Shown in pieces: positions 1-8,887 of a stretch of DNA of 64,000 nt. The stretch is from NCBI RefSeq assembly GCF_013085545.1, contig NZ_CP039543.1, forward strand, positions 1,798,001 to 1,862,000. The letters are read 5' to 3'. This DNA comes from Oceanidesulfovibrio marinus. GTDB lineage: Bacteria; Desulfobacterota; Desulfovibrionia; Desulfovibrionales; Desulfovibrionaceae. The notes beneath the pieces were generated by a model. It saw nothing but the letters and a program-made list of their open reading frames with translations. It was not told where the DNA came from and did not search any database. The translations under genes were made by a program, and so were the position numbers. Positions within the stretch are counted from its first letter, which is position 1. Each line of letters starts with the position of its first letter.

Positions 1-1989
1 GGCCGCATTCAGCGCAAGGAGGTTGGTCTGGTCGGCGATGTCGTTGATCACGGCCATGACCTGACCGATGCCCTCCACCTGGCCGCCGAGCTCGCCCATG
101 GATTCCTTGAGCGCCAGGGCCTGGTTGCGCACCTCGCCGATGGACTGCATGGCCTGGTTCACCACGTCGGCGCCGGCCTCGGCGCGTTCGCGCGCGCTAC
201 CGGCCTGCTCCGCCGCATCGCTGGCGCTTTTGGCAACCTCCAGCACCGTGGCGTTCATTTCCTCCATGGCCGTGGCCGTCTCGCCGGAGCGGTTGGACTG
301 CTCCTCGGCGCCCTGGGTGATGTCCTTGAAGCGTTCGGCCATCTGCTTCGCCGCGCTGGCAATGCCCGCCGTGGCCTCGATAATCTCGTCGTTGATCCGG
401 GCCAGGCGATCCATTGCCGCCTGGTTCTCCTGATCTTTTTCAACGATTGCGGTCACATCGCGCGCCACCTCCACATAGCCGGACTTCTTGCCGTAGCAAT
501 CCCGAAGGATGTCGCCCACAGGCTGGATGTAGTGGGGTTTCTCGTCGCTGCCGATGTTGATGATCTCGGACTGGTACGCGCCGTTGATCTTCTTGGCCAT
601 GGCGATGGGACACTTATCCGTGTTGCAGACCTTGGTCTTGAACTGGTCGTGGCACTTTTTCTTTTTGAGCTCCTCGGCCGAGCAGCCCAGGAATCCCTCG
701 GTGGCCGTGTTGGCAACCAGGAAGTTGAAGTCTTCGTCCACGGCGAAGATGGGATCCGGCACGGCATTCACCAGGTTCTGGTAGCCCTCGACATTGCAGA
801 GGATGTCCTCGATCTTGCCCATGAGACGGTTGAACCACGTGGCCAGCGCGCCTATCTCGTCGTTGTGGCTGTCATCCAGGCGTTCCTTCAGGTCGGCGCG
901 ATCTTCGGCGATGGCCTTGATCTTGCCGATCATCGTGTTGACCGGCTTGGCCACGTAGCGCGAGATGACGAAAAATCCCACGATGCCCGGGATGATGAGG
1001 ATTGCGGCCAGCAAGCCGATCAGGGTCCAGAGCGTGTTGTCGATGGCGCCCACCTGGCCGGAGAAATCGGCGGCGAACGCGATGACGCCGATCTGGTGGC
1101 CCTGGTAATCCACAACCGGAAACGCCGAGAGCGCCGTCTTATCCTGAAGCTGCGTCGCTACCGTGTCGCGGCCCGCATCCAGCAGCGATATCGGCACGTC
1201 CTTGGACTCGTACTGGTACGCACCGGCACCGGCCACGTACACATACTTGTCTCCTACCAGGGGAAATTTCGCCGTATCCTGCAGACGCGTGGTGATGGCC
1301 AGGTTGTCCTTGTTCATGAACAGGAACAGCTTCTGCTGCGATCCGCTGGCCGCGCCCTCCAGCACCGGGGTGAAGTCGGTGAGCGCCTCCACGGAGCCGA
1401 GCTGCCTGCCGTCCGGTCCGACCACGGGCGAGATGCCGCGCATGACGAACCCCCCGCGGCCGAGCTCGATGCCTGACACGGCTTTCTTGTTCGCGTTGAC
1501 ATCCAGAACCGTCTGCCGGAACGAGGTCAGGTCGTCGGAGATATCGGCCCACTTGCCGTTGCGTTTGGCCTGCTTCTCCCGCCAGAGCCGCACGAGGCTC
1601 TTGCCATTGGCCAGATGGAAATGGATGCGCAGCTGCTGCCCGTTGAGGTTCTTGCCGACCATATCCGCTGCCTTGGCGAACTCCTTGCGCAGCATCTCCC
1701 TGGCCTGCTGCGAGTCCGGGCTCTCGGGATCGTCGATGTTGCCGGAAAGCGCCGTCTCGTAGGCATCCACAACTCCAGCACGGCTGGCGGCCATGCTCGC
1801 CATGGCCAGCGACAACCGGGAGCTGGTGGCGATTGCCAGGCTGAGCTCCTCGGCCTTGTTTTCCGCAAGAGTCGTAAGGCTGCGCTTTGTCAGCCCATGA
1901 AGCTGGCTTTGAACAACGACGTAACTGACGGCCCCGAGTGCGATAGTGAAACAGATGAGCGGAAGGCTGAGCTTCAAACGAATCGTCAT
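1..1989 (-). CDS. methyl-accepting chemotaxis protein (partial, C-terminus off window)
   Basis: Membrane chemoreceptor that relays a periplasmic signal to the CheA/CheW array. Only the first 663 residues are in the window. The minus-strand translation shows TM1 at about residues 8-27, a large periplasmic sensor (about 28-318, Cache-like by size), TM2 at about 319-343, HAMP at about 344-396, and a cytoplasmic PAS domain at about 400-515 with a Cys-rich stretch (Cys446, Cys455, Cys460). It ends in the conserved methyl-accepting segment containing DQTNLLALNAA. ATG follows a GGGGGAA ribosome site. The gene is divergent from the response regulator at 2308 and shares its upstream region, which carries a Rex/CRP-like palindrome. 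The Cys-bearing PAS domain might sense redox state or a cofactor, which is inference; the ligand cannot be told. Confidence 0.93.
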   Translation of the reverse strand, partial: MTIRLKLSLPLICFTIALGAVSYVVVQSQLHGLTKRSLTTLAENKAEELSLAIATSSRLSLAMASMAASRAGVVDAYETALSGNIDDPESPDSQQAREMLRKEFAKAADMVGKNLNGQQLRIHFHLANGKSLVRLWREKQAKRNGKWADISDDLTSFRQTVLDVNANKKAVSGIELGRGGFVMRGISPVVGPDGRQLGSVEALTDFTPVLEGAASGSQQKLFLFMNKDNLAITTRLQDTAKFPLVGDKYVYVAGAGAYQYESKDVPISLLDAGRDTVATQLQDKTALSAFPVVDYQGHQIGVIAFAADFSGQVGAIDNTLWTLIGLLAAILIIPGIVGFFVISRYVAKPVNTMIGKIKAIAEDRADLKERLDDSHNDEIGALATWFNRLMGKIEDILCNVEGYQNLVNAVPDPIFAVDEDFNFLVANTATEGFLGCSAEELKKKKCHDQFKTKVCNTDKCPIAMAKKINGAYQSEIINIGSDEKPHYIQPVGDILRDCYGKKSGYVEVARDVTAIVEKDQENQAAMDRLARINDEIIEATAGIASAAKQMAERFKDITQGAEEQSNRSGETATAMEEMNATVLEVAKSASDAAEQAGSARERAEAGADVVNQAMQSIGEVRNQALALKESMGELGGQVEGIGQVMAVINDIADQTNLLALNAA

Positions 1990-2307
1990 GTATTCCCCCG
2001 GAAAGGTATCGAGCAGAGATTGTGTGGAGGTCTGGCATACACAAATCCCTACTGTGGTCAATATCCCATACTTTCATGTACGGATTGAGACAAGAGAATA
2101 CGCGTTCACGTGTGTCTGTCACGTACATTGTGCGCGGATATTGTGAATTACTTCACATTTTCAGCAGTTTGTTGACATACCGGTTACGAGTGCAGGTTCT
2201 ATCTTCATTGAATCGTCATTTCAGGGTAGTATCTTAAGCATAGCGCCGCCGCTACGGCGCCGCGCCCTGCCTCCGAATGCCGCGGACCTGTAAAAACATT
2301 AGGCGAC
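1990..2307. promoter_or_regulatory. divergent regulatory region between chemoreceptor and receiver-PAS gene
   Basis: 318 bp without a gene, more AT-rich than its flanks. It contains the palindrome at 2141-2158 (listed separately) and a TTGACA at 2172-2177 that could be a rightward -35 box. The hexamer 17 bp further on (GGTTCT, 2195-2200) is a poor -10, so that promoter is tentative. No convincing leftward promoter for the chemoreceptor was recognised. Confidence 0.5.
2141..2158. promoter_or_regulatory. Rex-like / CRP-FNR-like operator
   Basis: TTGTGAATTACTTCACAT is a near-perfect inverted repeat (TGTGAA, 4-bp centre, TTCACA). It fits the Rex pattern TTGTGAA-N4-TTCACAA and equally the CRP/FNR pattern TGTGA-N6-TCACA. 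It lies 14 bp upstream of a possible -35 box for the gene at 2308. The core GTGAATTA-N-TTCAC recurs upstream of the qrc operon at 44932-44945. Confidence 0.6.
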
Positions 2308-3426
2308 ATGCACAGATACTCCATTCTCGTTGTCGAAGACGACGCCGTCACCCGAACAACCCTGCAACACTTCCTGACCAGCATGGGACACCTCATCACG
2401 GGCATGGTCTCCAGCGCCGAGGAGTGCTTCGAGCATTTTGAGGCCGCCGGACCGGACCGGACCGACCTCGTACTCATGGACATTATGCTTGACGGCGAAA
2501 TGGATGGCAGGGAAGCAGCCGTGCGTGTCGCTTCCGAGTACAACCTGCCTGTTATCTTCCTCACCGGCCTCTCGCCGGAAGATGTCATCGGCGACCACGA
2601 CACCCCAGCCGCGTGCTACATCCATAAACCTGTGCACAAGAGTGAGCTGGCCGCGAACATCCAGCTGACCGTGCGGAACCACCGTATGGAGCAGGAGCTC
2701 CGCGAGAGCGAGCACCGCTACCGCTCCCTCTTTGACAACGCGGTCGCCGGCATCTACCAGGCCACACCGGAGGGCCGCGTGATCGACGCGAACAGCAGCT
2801 TCGCCCGCATCCTGGGGTACGACTCCGCCGCCGAGGCCATGGAGAGCCTGCGCGATCTCGGCGTGCAGTATTATGATGAAGCCGGCCGTTGGAGCAAAAT
2901 CGTGCAACGGCTGGAGCGCGAGGGCGAGCTGGTCCGCGAGCAGAGCGCCGTGCTCGGACGCGACGGCGACCTAATCTGGGTCTCGGAGCATCTGCGCGCC
3001 ATACCGGACGGCCAGGGCAATATTGCCTGCATCGTGGCCGTGGTCCTGGACATCACCGAGCGCAAGGAGGCGGAGGAGAACATGCGCCTCACCACCAACC
3101 TGCTGCATCAGACCGTGGACTCCCTGCCCGTGCCGCTTGTGCTCACAGATCTCGACTCCAACATCATCCTGCACAACCAGCCGTTTGCGGACTGCTACTG
3201 CAATAACGGCAGCCTCGAAAGCCTGAACCTTGCCGACGTGCTGCCAAAAGCACTCCATGCCCAGTGCGCGCAGGCGTTCAGCAGATTCCTGGCCTCATCC
3301 GGCCAGGCGCTGACTGTTGAGGCCACTGACGACGTGCCGGCAGTGACCGTCTCTCCGTACAGGGATGCCGAGGATCAGCTCATCGGCGCATTGGTCATTA
3401 TCCGAAACCCGGTCCTGGAGACGTAA
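2308..3426 (+). CDS. response regulator with two PAS domains
   Basis: 372-residue cytoplasmic signalling protein. The N-terminal receiver (about 4-118) has the acidic pocket VVEDD (10-12), phosphoacceptor Asp58 in VLMDIM, the conserved Thr86 and Lys107 in HKP. A PAS domain with a PAC-type DITERKEAEE tail follows at about 130-260, then a second PAS-like domain at about 268-365. There is no DNA-binding, GGDEF, HD-GYP or kinase output, so it probably acts by protein contact or as a phosphate-sink or relay; that is inference. ATG follows TAGGCGAC. Only 7 bp separate it from the small Cys-rich gene downstream, so the two are probably co-transcribed. The divergent chemoreceptor hints at a shared sensory pathway, but no kinase lies nearby. 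Confidence 0.88.
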   Translation: MHRYSILVVEDDAVTRTTLQHFLTSMGHLITGMVSSAEECFEHFEAAGPDRTDLVLMDIMLDGEMDGREAAVRVASEYNLPVIFLTGLSPEDVIGDHDTPAACYIHKPVHKSELAANIQLTVRNHRMEQELRESEHRYRSLFDNAVAGIYQATPEGRVIDANSSFARILGYDSAAEAMESLRDLGVQYYDEAGRWSKIVQRLEREGELVREQSAVLGRDGDLIWVSEHLRAIPDGQGNIACIVAVVLDITERKEAEENMRLTTNLLHQTVDSLPVPLVLTDLDSNIILHNQPFADCYCNNGSLESLNLADVLPKALHAQCAQAFSRFLASSGQALTVEATDDVPAVTVSPYRDAEDQLIGALVIIRNPVLET

Positions 3427-3433
3427 AGCCCGT

Positions 3434-3700
3434 ATGAAGAAGCATCAGTTCGTCAAAACGGATTGCGACTGCACCCGTCGCGCAACCCGCTTTGTCTGCA
3501 AACATTGCGGGACATACGATTACAAAAGCCCCAAGGAAATACGAAAAATGTCCCTGGTCCAGGCCGAATGCAGCCACCCGGACGCCCCTGACATTCCTCC
3601 TGCGGAAAAGTTCAAGTGCCACATGGGCGGCACCGTGGATTGCCTTGCGCCGGACTACGAAACCTACATGAAAGGCAGTGGCCAGTGCTCCAACTGCTGA
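3434..3700 (+). CDS. small Cys-rich hypothetical protein
   Basis: 88 residues, no signal peptide, nine cysteines at positions 11, 13, 22, 25, 46, 62, 70, 85 and 88. They include CxC, CxxC (VCKHC) and a C-terminal CSNC. The pattern suggests a metal-binding (zinc or iron-sulfur) protein, though the spacing matches no family I recognise. ATG at 3434 was chosen over an upstream in-frame codon because that extension would overlap the receiver-PAS gene by about 60 bp. It starts 7 bp after that gene's stop and so is probably translationally linked to it. Function unknown. Confidence 0.7.
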   Translation: MKKHQFVKTDCDCTRRATRFVCKHCGTYDYKSPKEIRKMSLVQAECSHPDAPDIPPAEKFKCHMGGTVDCLAPDYETYMKGSGQCSNC

Positions 3701-3766
3701 TCGTGCGTCGGCCCTATCCGCACGTGTAGCGGCCGGTCGCAGAAGAACGACAATCACGGCCAGCCC

Positions 3767-5014
3767 ATGCACACCCCGCCCCTCACCTTTGTCATCCCGG
3801 CCTACGGCCAATGGCCGCACACCAGCGCGTGCCTGGAGTCCATCGCCGCGCACGTGCCCCCCAGCCAGTGCGAGGTGGTACTGGTGGATGACTGCTCCCC
3901 GGACGAGACGCAAAGCGGAGCAGCCGCCCTGGGACCGGCCCTGTTCGGCGAGCGCTTCACCCTGCTGCGCAACGAGACCAACCGCGGTTTCGCTGCATCC
4001 GTAAACCTCGGCGCGGCGCAAGCCTGGGGCTTACGGCTCTTTCTGCTGAACAACGACACCGTGTTGCCCGCCAACCCCGTGCCAGCGTGCCTCGCCGCCC
4101 TGGACGGCGATCCGTCCCTGGCCGGCGTCGGGCCGATCCTCACCTACTCCGACGGCCCGGACGCCCGCATCCAGCACCTGGGTGTGGCCGTCCCCTACGC
4201 TCTCAAGTGTGTACACCTCTACGCCCTGTTCCCGGCCGGCCACCCCGTGACGCGCCGGCAGAGACGGCTGCAGGTCATCACGGCGGCGGCGCTCTGCATG
4301 GACCGCGGCCTCTTTCTGGAGCACGGCGGCTTGCACGCAGGGTTCGTCAACGGCATGGAGGACATCGATCTCTGCGCGCGGCTCTCGCACGCCGGCTACG
4401 GCTTTACCGTCACCCCCAAAGCCACGGTGGTCCATGCCGAGCACGCCAGTCCGGGACGCTTCGACAGGGAGGCGGCCAACGACGCCCTGCTCCACAGCCG
4501 CGCGGCCGGGCTGCTGCATCCGGATATGGCGGCCCTCGCGGCCGAGGACGGCTACGCCCTACACCTGACGGCGTGGCTGGACCCGTATCTGCTGCCCGAG
4601 GGAGCTCGCCTGGCCGAGCTGGACGCTACCGGGCCGGATGATCCCCACGCCATCCTTGAAACGCTGGAGCAGGAGCCCTGCTGGCCCCTGGGCTATGACC
4701 GGCTGGAATCCGCCTTCCGCAAACGCGGGGAGTGGTCCCGCGCCCTGGCCGCGGCCGTGCGCCGCTCCGCCTTCCTGCCCTCGCAGGACGCTTACCGCGC
4801 CATTCTGGACCTCGCCTCCCGCGCCGGGGACACGGCCCGCGCCGACGACGCTTCCCGGCGTCTAGCGGACACCACGCGGATGCTGGCCCGCCCGGAAGGG
4901 CTGCGGCAGACCGCCCTCGCCGCCCTGGAGCAGGCCCGCGAGTCCGGGGACGCACGGCTGTCCACCGCCTTCAAGCAGTGGTTCGCCGCCAACGCGCGTA
5001 CGTTCCGGCCGTGA
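3767..5014 (+). CDS. glycosyltransferase family 2 protein
   Basis: 415 residues. The N-terminal GT-A domain (about 5-240) begins with LTFVIPAYG and has the nucleotide-binding VDDCSPDET, the acidic LLNNDT metal site and the later GMEDIDLCARL segment typical of rhamnosyltransferase-like GT2 enzymes. It should transfer a sugar from a nucleotide-sugar donor to a polysaccharide or protein acceptor at the cytoplasmic face. The C-terminal 150 residues are alpha-helical and Ala/Arg-rich with a TPR-like feel, as in some large GT2 proteins of this bacterial group. There is no polysaccharide cluster around it, so the acceptor is unknown. The ribosome site before ATG is weak. Confidence 0.85.
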   Translation: MHTPPLTFVIPAYGQWPHTSACLESIAAHVPPSQCEVVLVDDCSPDETQSGAAALGPALFGERFTLLRNETNRGFAASVNLGAAQAWGLRLFLLNNDTVLPANPVPACLAALDGDPSLAGVGPILTYSDGPDARIQHLGVAVPYALKCVHLYALFPAGHPVTRRQRRLQVITAAALCMDRGLFLEHGGLHAGFVNGMEDIDLCARLSHAGYGFTVTPKATVVHAEHASPGRFDREAANDALLHSRAAGLLHPDMAALAAEDGYALHLTAWLDPYLLPEGARLAELDATGPDDPHAILETLEQEPCWPLGYDRLESAFRKRGEWSRALAAAVRRSAFLPSQDAYRAILDLASRAGDTARADDASRRLADTTRMLARPEGLRQTALAALEQARESGDARLSTAFKQWFAANARTFRP

Positions 5015-5249
5015 AAGGAATCCCATAGCCGGGCATGGCGGAGCTGTATTCCTGAGACCTCGGCCTGCTTTTCCGTCAGCGCTGTTGCCGCCTCGCCCAA
5101 AAGCCCGCACCGCCGCAATTTGGCCTTTTCTTCCTGCAAGGAACTGCGTATGCAGTGGACGAGGGGATTTCCTGCATGCATACAGCAGGTTGCGTACTCC
5201 CCTTCCCTTGCACGACATGCATCGCGAATCACCATCGAGGAGGCTCCCC

Positions 5250-5729
5250 ATGCGTCGATTCCGGACATGCCTCATCGGAGCGATCCTGCTCCTCTGCGTT
5301 GCGGCGGCTGCCGTTGCGTCCCAACCCCTTTCCGTTCAGGTCCACGAGGCCGCCCTGCACAAGGACCCGACCTTCCTGGGCCCGGTCGTGACCACCGCGC
5401 CATACGGCAGCACCGTAACCCTGGTGGAACGCCACGGCGACTGGCTGCTGGTGGAGTTCGGCGGCGAGCGCGGCTGGGTGCACGCCTCTGCGGTGGCGGA
5501 TCACGCCCCGGCCCTGCGCTCCGGCGGCGCTGCAGCGGCCGGCGTGTCCGGCCAGGAGCTGGCCCTGGCGGGCAAGGGGTTCAACCCGGCTGTGGAAGCG
5601 AGCTTTCGCGCCTCGCATGGCGGCGGCTATCTTTGGGTCGAGCGCGCCGAGTCCATGCGTTATTCGCCCGAGGAGCTGGCCGCGTTTCTGGAAGAAGGCG
5701 GCCTGAACGTGGAAGGAGGCCGGCCATGA
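5250..5729 (+). CDS. secreted SH3-domain protein
   Basis: 159 residues. A signal peptide (RRFRTCLIGAILLLCVAAAA, cleavage near VAS-QP) leads into a bacterial SH3 domain at about 25-90 with the typical GSTVTLVERHGDWLLVEF and RGWVH segments. Such domains bind peptidoglycan or partner proteins in the periplasm. ATG at 5250 was chosen over upstream codons because it follows GAGGAGG and starts the signal sequence. Its TGA overlaps the ATG of the M48 lipoprotein gene (ATGA), so the two are translationally coupled and probably work together in envelope quality control. Confidence 0.82.
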   Translation: MRRFRTCLIGAILLLCVAAAAVASQPLSVQVHEAALHKDPTFLGPVVTTAPYGSTVTLVERHGDWLLVEFGGERGWVHASAVADHAPALRSGGAAAAGVSGQELALAGKGFNPAVEASFRASHGGGYLWVERAESMRYSPEELAAFLEEGGLNVEGGRP

Positions 5730-6631
5730 AGCGCATCGCCTTCCTTCTCGCCCTATCGGTTCTGCTGCTGGCCGGCTGTAAGGACACCGACGTGCTGGGC
5801 AGTATGGTGGGCTCCGTCGCCTCGGTGGCCGGCGTGCCAGGCTCTGAGTACGCGGGCTCCGTTTCCCGTAGCGCCGTAGCTGTGGCCAAGTCGGCCGAAG
5901 ACTTCACGCCGCAGCAGGAGTACTACATTGGGCGCGCCGTGGGCGCCGTGTTGCTGGAGAAGTACCGCGTCTACCCGGACGAGCAGACCAACAGCTACGT
6001 CAACCTCGTGGGCCAGTCCCTGGCGCTGTACTCCGACCAGCCGCGCACCTACGGCGGCTACCGCTTCCTCATACTGGACTCAAACGAGATCAACGCCTTT
6101 GCCGCGCCGGGCGGGCTCATCTTCGTGACGCGCGGCATGCTGCGCTGCTGCCCGGACGAAGACGCCCTGGCCGCGGTGCTCGCGCATGAAATCAGCCACG
6201 TGACCGAGAAGCACGCCCTTCGCTCCATCAAGACCTCGCGGATCACCGAGGCGTTCGGCGTGATCGGCTCCGAGGCGGCCGGCCACTTCGCGCCTGCCGA
6301 GGTCTCGACGCTGACCGATCTTCTGGGTGAGTCCGTGGGCGACATCATGCAGACCATGGTGGTCAACGGCTACTCCCGCGCCTACGAGCGCGAGGCCGAC
6401 GCCGGCGCCGTGCGCATCCTGACGAAGGTGGGCTACAGCCCGGACGGGCTGACCCGGATGCTGCGGATCATGGACCAGCGGCTTACGCCCGGCGGTTCTG
6501 ACTTCGCCGCCACGCACCCGGACCCGCAGGACCGCATAGCGGACGTGGCGCCGCTCATGAGCAAGACCGTGGTCCCTGTTGCGCCGGAGGCCCGGAAGGC
6601 GCGGTTCGAGCTGGCCATGCAGGGCATCTGA
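5726..6631 (+). CDS. M48 family metalloprotease lipoprotein
   Basis: 301 residues. The lipoprotein signal ends in LLLAGC with Cys18 as the acylation site. The M48 catalytic domain carries HEISH at 154-158 and the third zinc ligand in the YEREAD segment (about 220-225), as in BepA/LoiP-type periplasmic proteases that degrade or help assemble outer-membrane proteins. Residues 20-60 are low-complexity. ATG overlaps the stop of the SH3 gene by 4 bp and has GGAAGGAGG in front. The adenylate cyclase gene starts 27 bp after its stop. The zinc ligands are visible; substrate identity is inferred from the family. Confidence 0.92.
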   Translation: MKRIAFLLALSVLLLAGCKDTDVLGSMVGSVASVAGVPGSEYAGSVSRSAVAVAKSAEDFTPQQEYYIGRAVGAVLLEKYRVYPDEQTNSYVNLVGQSLALYSDQPRTYGGYRFLILDSNEINAFAAPGGLIFVTRGMLRCCPDEDALAAVLAHEISHVTEKHALRSIKTSRITEAFGVIGSEAAGHFAPAEVSTLTDLLGESVGDIMQTMVVNGYSRAYEREADAGAVRILTKVGYSPDGLTRMLRIMDQRLTPGGSDFAATHPDPQDRIADVAPLMSKTVVPVAPEARKARFELAMQGI

Positions 6632-6658
6632 CGGCGGATACAGCGCGGCCCTTTGTCC

Positions 6659-8800
6659 ATGGCTCTGCCCTTGCTGAACCGCAAGCGTCTGCTCCACGGC
6701 CTGGCCGTGGGCCTGCTCGCCGCGTTTGCCGCCGTGGCGCTCTGGCGGCTGGGCTGGCTGGAGAGTCTGGAACTGCGCACCTACGACTGGCGGGCGCGCA
6801 TCCTGGCCCAGGCTTCGCCCAACCGCGATCGCATCCAGCTCATCATGGTGGACCAGAACAGCCTGGACTGGGCGAGCAACGAGCTTGGCCTGGGCTGGCC
6901 ATGGCCGCGGGAGATGTACGCCGCCGTGGCGGACTTCTGCCGTCGCGCCGGGGTCCGCGCACTGGCCTTTGACGTGCTGTTCACCGAGCCCTCCAAGTAC
7001 GGCGTGTCCGATGACCAGCGCTTCGGCCGAGCCATCGAGACGCAGGGAGCGACGGTGCTGCCGCTCTTCCTGGGCCGATCTACCGGGCAGGAGCGCGCGT
7101 GGCCGCCGGATGCGCCCGACCCGGACGTCCGCATCACTGGTATGGATTCGTGGCTGCACAGCCGCCGGGAGCAGGAGCTGACCTTTCCGCGGGCCGCGTT
7201 TCCACCGCCCCCCATCCGGAGCCGGGCCAGGCTGCTGGCCAATGTGGCGTCCCAGCCGGACGCGGACGGCGTGTACCGCCGGCTGCCCCTCTTCGCCCTG
7301 TTCGACGGCCGCACCGTGCCCTCACTGGCCTTGGGCCTGCGGATCGCCGGGACGGATGGTTTGAAACTCTCCCTGCAGAACGACGCGTTGCACCTGGACG
7401 GCGCGGCCATCCGGCTCGACGCCTCTGGCCAGGCGCTCATCAACTTCCGCCGTCCGGGCGATTACACGGTCCACTCCGCGGCGCAGATCATCCGCAGCGA
7501 GCTGCTGCTGCGCGAAGGCAAGCCGCCGGACATCGAGCCGGCATCGCTATCCGGGAGCTACGTCCTGTTTGGTTTCGTGGCGCCCGGCCTCTTCGACCTC
7601 AGGCCGTCGCCTGTCTCCGGGGTCAGCTCCGGTACGGCAATCCACGCGGCCGCGCTGGACAACCTGCTGGCCGGGGACTTCATCGCGCCGACGCCGGAGT
7701 GGCTAGCCCTGCTCCTGCTCCTGGCTCTGCCCGTGGCCGCCGCACTGACCGTGTTCCTTGTGCCGATGGGACATGCCGCTGCGGCAGTCATTGGGCTTAT
7801 TCTGCCGCCGATTGTCGCGACCGCATCCTACGCCCAGGGCTGGCAGGTCCCCCTGGCCGGCCCCACCCTTGGCGCGGCGGCCGCTGTGCTGGCCTCGCTG
7901 GCCGTGCTCCACGCCACGGAAGGCCGCCAGCGGCGCTTTATCCGCAGCGCCTTCGGCCGCTACCTGAGCCCGGCGGTCATCGACATGCTGATTCGTCATC
8001 CGGAGCGCATGTGCCTAGGAGGGGAACAGCGCACCCTCTCCATATTCTTTTCGGATATCGAGAACTTCACGGCCATTTCCGAGGGCTTGTCCCCGGAGGC
8101 GCTCACCGAGTTCCTCAATGACTACCTCTCGGCCATGACCAACATCATCCTGGACGAGGGCGGCACCCTGGACAAGTACGAGGGCGACGCGATCATCGCC
8201 TTCTGGAACGCGCCGCTGGACCAGCCCGACCACGCGATACGCTGCATCCGCGCCGCTTTGCGCTGCCAGAAGCGCCTGGCCGCCATGCAGCCGGAGTTTG
8301 CCAGGCGCGTGGGCCGTACGGTCCGCACGCGCATCGGCCTGAACACCGGAGCGGCTGTGGTGGGCAACCTGGGTTCGGACGCGCGCTTCGACTACTCGAT
8401 GATCGGCGACGCCGTGAACATCGCCTCGCGGCTGGAGGGTGCGAACAAGGTGTTCGGCACGTACACCATCGTCTCGGACGAGACTCTGGCGGCATCCGGA
8501 CAGGCATTCCCGGCGCGGCCTCTGGCGCGAGTCGTGGTGGTGGGCCGTTCGTCGCCGCTGTTGATCCACGAGCCCATGACGCCCGAGGATTTCGCCGCAC
8601 ACGCCGAGGCGCTTCAGATGTTTGAACGCGGCCGGGCGCTTTACTGCCGCGGCGATCTGGACGAGGCCCTGCGCTGTTTCGAGTCGTTCGAAGAGACGGA
8701 CCCGCCCGCTGCGGCGTATGCCGCGCAATGCAGGCTGCTGCTTTCCGGTCAGGGTGTTCCGGACGGCTGGTGCGGAGACTGGCGGCTGACGCGCAAGTAG
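6659..8800 (+). CDS. CHASE2-domain adenylate/guanylate cyclase
   Basis: 713 residues. One N-terminal TM helix (about 12-30) precedes an extracytoplasmic CHASE2 sensor (about 35-340). Clustered TM helices at about 348-418 lead into a class III cyclase domain (about 455-605). Metal aspartates are Asp466 (FSDIENF) and Asp510 (DKYEGDAI); Lys506 lies where adenine-specific enzymes keep Lys, and Asn587/Arg591 are the transition-state residues. This argues for cAMP rather than cGMP. A short TPR-like tail (about 655-690) follows. ATG at 6659 is used; a TTG two codons upstream is possible. The gene follows the M48 gene closely, so the sensor may report on the envelope; that is inference. Confidence 0.93.
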   Translation: MALPLLNRKRLLHGLAVGLLAAFAAVALWRLGWLESLELRTYDWRARILAQASPNRDRIQLIMVDQNSLDWASNELGLGWPWPREMYAAVADFCRRAGVRALAFDVLFTEPSKYGVSDDQRFGRAIETQGATVLPLFLGRSTGQERAWPPDAPDPDVRITGMDSWLHSRREQELTFPRAAFPPPPIRSRARLLANVASQPDADGVYRRLPLFALFDGRTVPSLALGLRIAGTDGLKLSLQNDALHLDGAAIRLDASGQALINFRRPGDYTVHSAAQIIRSELLLREGKPPDIEPASLSGSYVLFGFVAPGLFDLRPSPVSGVSSGTAIHAAALDNLLAGDFIAPTPEWLALLLLLALPVAAALTVFLVPMGHAAAAVIGLILPPIVATASYAQGWQVPLAGPTLGAAAAVLASLAVLHATEGRQRRFIRSAFGRYLSPAVIDMLIRHPERMCLGGEQRTLSIFFSDIENFTAISEGLSPEALTEFLNDYLSAMTNIILDEGGTLDKYEGDAIIAFWNAPLDQPDHAIRCIRAALRCQKRLAAMQPEFARRVGRTVRTRIGLNTGAAVVGNLGSDARFDYSMIGDAVNIASRLEGANKVFGTYTIVSDETLAASGQAFPARPLARVVVVGRSSPLLIHEPMTPEDFAAHAEALQMFERGRALYCRGDLDEALRCFESFEETDPPAAAYAAQCRLLLSGQGVPDGWCGDWRLTRK

Positions 8801-8887
8801 GCCCGAATCCCTGGCGTGACCACCAGGTGCCTGCGCCCTCCATAAGCGGCGGGATCATGCTCTTGGCCTTGCGGCCGACTTCACGCT

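Noticed and set aside
532-1476. Long rightward open frame inside the chemoreceptor region
   Set aside because: It is antisense to the chemoreceptor, whose domains and codon use are clear, and has no ribosome site. Long antisense frames are common in this GC-rich DNA.
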